A DNA stretch of 64,000 bases from Nostocoides sp. (GTDB taxonomy: Bacteria; Actinomycetota; Actinomycetes; Actinomycetales; Dermatophilaceae). The first letter of the stretch is position 1, and the number at the start of each line of letters is the position of its first letter. The notes beneath the pieces are model-generated. The model searched no databases and was not told where the DNA came from. It saw only the letters and a list, made by a program, of their open reading frames with translations. The stretch is taken from contig JADJEA010000008.1 in the NCBI GenBank assembly GCA_016702415.1, positions 1 through 64,000 on the forward strand. Direction: 5' to 3'. A program made the position numbers and the translations under genes. Shown in pieces: positions 61,142-64,000 of the stretch.

Positions 61142-61456
61142 ATGCCGTTGCTGCCCTGCCCATTCCACGCGATGACCGGGCTCTATTGCCCGCTCTGCGG
61201 GGGGCAGCGGCTGGTCCTCGCCCTCGCCCACGGTGACCTCGCCGGCGCCTGGGCCCAGAACCCGCTCCTCCTGCTGGGTCTGGGCCTGGGCGTCGGCCTC
61301 CTCACCTTCCGGTGGATCTCGCCGTTAGGGATCACGGTCCGTATGCCGCGCGCCCCCGCCGCGCGGCATACCCTCTCCTGGGTGGCCGTGGCCGTCGTGG
61401 TCGCCTTCACGGTGCTCCGCAATATTCCCGGCATCCCGGGGTTGGGTCCGGTGTGA
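61142..61456 (+). CDS. DUF2752 membrane protein
   Basis: A 104-residue protein with the DUF2752 signature CPFHAMTGLYCPLCGGQR at the N-terminus and three membrane segments. It starts 12 bases after the RDD gene, a common pairing. Inside it, GTATGCCGCGCG (61341-61352) and CGCGCGGCATAC (61360-61371) form a 12-bp inverted repeat. Function unknown. Confidence 0.78.
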   Translation: MPLLPCPFHAMTGLYCPLCGGQRLVLALAHGDLAGAWAQNPLLLLGLGLGVGLLTFRWISPLGITVRMPRAPAARHTLSWVAVAVVVAFTVLRNIPGIPGLGPV

Positions 61457-61554
61457 GGGCGTCCCCACTTTGCAGGACATGACGCCGCTGCCGGGCCGGC
61501 CCTAGCGTCGGGCGCGACGACAGATGTCGCGCAGATCTCGGGAAGGGCGAATCG

Positions 61555-62052
61555 ATGCGGCAGCACCTCAGTTCACGTCATCCTCGAGCGCCACGCCCAG
61601 GGGCACACCGGCGCTTGGTCGCTGCGGGGCTGGGGTTCGCCCTCGCGGCCACGATCGGTGGGTGCGGGTCTGGCCGCAGCCCGGAGAAGTTCTGCGCTGT
61701 GTACCGCGAGGAGAAGCAGGCCTATCTGAGCCGGATGAATGATGCCAATGGGACCCTCAACTCGGCCTCATCGGGGGACACGGGCGCCTTGTTCGGCGGG
61801 CTCGCGCAGGCGTTGTCCACGGTGACCGATCTCCCGCATATGTTCGATCGGCTCGACAAGGTCGCGCCGGAGGAGATCGAACCCGATGTCGCGGCCGTCC
61901 GGGACTATCTCCAGAAGTCGATCGACAGTGCCGGTGATGCCGTGCTGAATCCCGGCGGTGCGCTCATCAATGGACTCCTCGGCAGTTTCCAGGTGTCCAA
62001 CTCCTTCAATCGCGTCGGAGAGTACGTCCAGGCGACCTGCCACGAGAACTGA
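61555..62052 (+). CDS. Lipoprotein of unknown function
   Basis: A 165-residue protein with an Arg-rich head, hydrophobic segment and lipobox TIGGC near residue 37. The mature part is helical (REEKQAYLSRMNDANGTLNS, DRLDKVAPEEIEPDVAAVRD, NSFNRVGEYVQATCHEN). No family recognised. It converges on the lacI gene with two bases between stops. Confidence 0.6.
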   Translation: MRQHLSSRHPRAPRPGAHRRLVAAGLGFALAATIGGCGSGRSPEKFCAVYREEKQAYLSRMNDANGTLNSASSGDTGALFGGLAQALSTVTDLPHMFDRLDKVAPEEIEPDVAAVRDYLQKSIDSAGDAVLNPGGALINGLLGSFQVSNSFNRVGEYVQATCHEN

Positions 62053-62054
62053 GA

Positions 62055-63104
62055 TCAGGTCCCCGGCCGGATTTCCCCGGACCCGCGCACCACGAGCGTG
62101 GGCGCGAAGACCGTATGCCGTGGGGCCGAGTCGTCCCCGTCGAGTCGCGCGAGCAGGCGCTCGCCCACACACTCGCCCAATCTCGTTGCGTCCTGGCGGA
62201 TGACCGTCAGCCCGGGGTCGACCAGGTCGGCCATGGGGAGGTCGTCGAAGCCGACATGGGCGATGCGGCGCTGCAGCCCCCGCCTCATCAACTCCCGCAC
62301 CACGCCCTCCGCGATGACATTGCGGGCGGCGAAGAACGCCGTCGGGGGATCGTCGAGGTCGAGCAGACCGGCGGCGACCGTCGAGGCGGTCCCCGCGTCG
62401 CGGATATCCCGAACGAGCAGGGAGTCGTCCAGCGGGAGGCGGGCCGCGGCATACGCCTCCCGGACGCCCTCGACGCGGCGGGCGGAGGTCGGGATGCTCG
62501 CGAGGTCGGTGAGGATTCCGATCCGACGGTGCCCGTGGGCGAGGAGGTGCTCGATCGCCGCCCGGGCACCGGCGCGGTTGTCCACCGTGACCGAGTCCAC
62601 GTCGATCCCGGCCGGTCGACGGTCGGCGAAAACGATGGGCAGGCCCGCGCGCACCTCGGCCGAGAGATAGTCCTGCCGGTCGCTGGCGGGCATGAGGACC
62701 AGGCCGTCGACGCGGCGGGAGAGGAGGTTTTCGACGATCTCCCGCTCGCGCACGTCGACCTCGTCGAGGCTGGCGGCCAGGAGAAGTATCGAGCGCGGGC
62801 GCAGGGCATCCTCGACCGCGCGGAGCATGGTCGCGGAGAAGCTGTTCCCCACATCCTGGACCAGCCCTCCGACGACGCCGGTCCGCGCGCCTCCACGTCG
62901 CAGGTTGCTGGCTGCGAGATTGTGTCGGTAGTCGAGCCTCCCGGCCGCCACCAGCACCCGGTCCCGAACGCTGGGGGAGACTCCGGGTTCGTCGTTGACG
63001 ACGCGGGAGACCGTCTTGAGGCTGACGCCGGCGAGGGCGGCGACATCGCGCATCGTCGGCCGGTCGGCGCGCCCACCAGGCCCTGACAACGATGTCACCC
63101 TCAT
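62055..63104 (-). CDS. LacI-family repressor of the adjacent sugar transporter
   Basis: A 349-residue repressor. HTH at 17-38 (TMRDVAALAGVSLKTVSRVV), hinge helix LAASNLRRGGARTGVVGGLV, then a periplasmic-binding-protein core with DGLVLMPASD, DNRAGARAAIEHLLAHGHRR and FDDLPMADLVDPGLTVIRQD. ATG at 63104. Palindromes GACAACGATGTC and GACAACGTTGTC flank its start and the next gene's promoter, as expected of its operators. The ligand is probably the sugar bound by the divergent lipoprotein. Confidence 0.88.
   Translation of the reverse strand: MRVTSLSGPGGRADRPTMRDVAALAGVSLKTVSRVVNDEPGVSPSVRDRVLVAAGRLDYRHNLAASNLRRGGARTGVVGGLVQDVGNSFSATMLRAVEDALRPRSILLLAASLDEVDVREREIVENLLSRRVDGLVLMPASDRQDYLSAEVRAGLPIVFADRRPAGIDVDSVTVDNRAGARAAIEHLLAHGHRRIGILTDLASIPTSARRVEGVREAYAAARLPLDDSLLVRDIRDAGTASTVAAGLLDLDDPPTAFFAARNVIAEGVVRELMRRGLQRRIAHVGFDDLPMADLVDPGLTVIRQDATRLGECVGERLLARLDGDDSAPRHTVFAPTLVVRGSGEIRPGT
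63085..63096. promoter_or_regulatory. LacI-type operator inside lacI start region
   Basis: GACAACGATGTC, a 12-base near-palindrome (one mismatched pair), lies just inside the lacI coding start. It matches the operator at 63184 except for the seventh base and its pair. Binding would give autorepression. Confidence 0.7.
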
Positions 63105-63146
63105 GTCACGATTTGTATTCCAATTCGGTCAGCCGCGCAAGGGCTC

Positions 63147-63176
63147 TTGACAGTTTCCGTCAAATCCCGCTAAGAA
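63147..63176 (+). promoter_or_regulatory. Promoter of the sugar transporter operon
   Basis: TTGACA (63147-63152), spacer of 18 bases, TAAGAA (63171-63176). A perfect operator (63184-63195) begins 7 bases after the -10, covering the start point. Confidence 0.7.
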
Positions 63177-63183
63177 TGCATAC

Positions 63184-63195
63184 GACAACGTTGTC
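63184..63195. promoter_or_regulatory. LacI-type operator of the sugar transporter
   Basis: GACAACGTTGTC is a perfect 12-base palindrome placed over the expected transcription start. It matches the usual LacI/GalR central CG pattern. Confidence 0.8.
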
Positions 63196-63256
63196 AACCG
63201 AGCTCCCGCTCGGCCCACAGCGCCGCTGGCGCTCGACTTTCGGAGGTTCTCCCAGG

Positions 63257-64000
63257 ATGAAGACTCTCTCAACCCGCGGCACCCGCCGGCTCCTGTCGAT
63301 CGTCGGGGCGGCATCGCTCGGACTCTCGCTCGCGGCCTGTGGCGACTCCGGCAGTAACGGGGGCACGGCTTCGGGAAGTGGCGGCGAGACCGTCGGCGTC
63401 ACCCTGATCACCAAGGACTCGACCAACCCCTTCTTCGTGGCCATGCAGAAGGGTGCCCAGGCCGACGCCGGCAAGAACAATGTCAAGCTCACCATTGCCT
63501 CCGGCAAGCAGGAGGGCGACGACCAGGGCCAGATCGACGCGATCGAGCAGGCCATCGCCCGCGGCGACAAGGGCATCCTCATCACCCCGATGTCCGATGG
63601 TGTCAACTCCGCGATCAAGAAGGCCCGCGAGGCGGGTCTCTTCGTCATCGCCCTCGACACCCCGCCCGACCCCGCCGACACCGTCGACATCACGTTCGCC
63701 ACCGACAACCGCAAGGCCGGCAAGCTCATCGGCGAGTGGGCCAAGAAGCAACTCGGCGGCAAGGACGCGACGATCGCTCTCCTCGACCTGTTCAACGACA
63801 AGATCGTCTCCGTCGACTACAACCGCGACCAGGGCTTCCTGGAGGGCATGGGCATCGACGTCAAGGACGGCAAGAAGAACGGCGACGAGGCCGCGACCGG
63901 CACCTACGACGGTGGGAAATACACCATCGTCTGCAACGAGCCGAGCAATGGCGCCGAGGACGGCGGCCGGACCGCGATGGAGAAGTGCCTCGCCAAGAAC
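63257..64000 (+). CDS. Sugar ABC transporter substrate-binding lipoprotein (truncated by window)
   Basis: From ATG 63257 the frame is open to the window end (248 codons). Signal peptide with lipobox LAAC, a Gly/Ser linker, then a periplasmic-binding fold: VTLITKDSTNPFFVAMQKGA, DAIEQAIARGDKGILITPMS, FVIALDTPPDPADTVDITFA and TDNRKAGKLIGEWAKKQLGG. This is the ribose/fructose (FrcB-like) class. The LacI operator and repressor upstream show substrate-induced expression. Confidence 0.9.
   Translation, partial: MKTLSTRGTRRLLSIVGAASLGLSLAACGDSGSNGGTASGSGGETVGVTLITKDSTNPFFVAMQKGAQADAGKNNVKLTIASGKQEGDDQGQIDAIEQAIARGDKGILITPMSDGVNSAIKKAREAGLFVIALDTPPDPADTVDITFATDNRKAGKLIGEWAKKQLGGKDATIALLDLFNDKIVSVDYNRDQGFLEGMGIDVKDGKKNGDEAATGTYDGGKYTIVCNEPSNGAEDGGRTAMEKCLAKN

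Noticed and set aside
10184..62500. GTATGCC as a polar KOPS-type chromosome-orienting motif
   Set aside because: Orientation is close to balanced (about 45 to 33) across one 52-kb stretch, so strong polarity is not supported here.

Overview
The window comes from a high-G+C actinomycete. It carries mycothiol genes (mshA, mshD, a mycothiol-dependent formaldehyde dehydrogenase), carD, senX3/regX3 flanking a divergent phoU, a GlnR-type regulator beside mshD, HbhA-like proteins, and many GTG starts with ATGA/GTGA overlaps. The genus cannot be fixed from the sequence; a Micrococcales-type actinomycete is my guess.

Positions 1-9842 are an accessory region that ends at a complete tRNA-Arg(ACG) on the minus strand. 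Three copies of a repeat that includes the tRNA 3' end (about 2863-3096, 5770-5871, 9641-9769) divide it into cassettes. The outer part holds a broken IS256-type transposase and a relBE-like pair. The second cassette holds a second broken toxin-antitoxin pair and remnants of nagB and nagA. The third holds a MNT nucleotidyltransferase/HEPN pair whose HEPN gene is split by an IS21-family element (6108-8663), with a visible 6-bp target duplication. Almost every gene here has frameshifts.

From 10 kb to 15.3 kb the genes look chromosomal but still carry single-base frameshifts, several in G or C runs: a cell-wall-binding-repeat protein, two thiamine-diphosphate enzymes, a membrane-anchored protein; an intact alanine-type aminotransferase lies between. 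After that nearly all frames are intact, with exceptions near 46.3 and 47.2 kb. I read part of this as consensus error and part, in the island, as real decay.

From 16.8 to 64 kb the content is mostly core. A sugar-type MFS carrier is coupled to a sphingosine-phosphate-lyase-like PLP enzyme. A phosphate block follows: DUF47/PiT, then a PHO box with pstS-C-A-B, then convergent mutT1-ppk1, with phoU and senX3-regX3 at 47-50 kb. The nitrogen/thiol block is glnR-mshD, and mshA lies at 44.6 kb. An HbhA-like block has two Lys/Ala-rich paralogues and an XRE regulator; two promoters there share one operator placed exactly in the -35/-10 spacer. Then come fdhD/mobA, gpmA, carD-ispD-ispF, a MerR/TipA-type regulator, a winged-helix regulator divergent from the mscR-MBL formaldehyde operon, a secreted protein coupled to an OmpA-domain protein, cysS-rlmB, and finally a LacI regulator divergent from a sugar-binding lipoprotein that runs off the window.

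The most striking signal that the genes do not explain is a 7-mer, GTATGCC/GGCATAC. It occurs nearly 80 times between 10 and 62.5 kb by hand count and only about three times in the island. It forces the very rare Ile codon ATA into Gly-Ile-Pro sites in at least six different genes.
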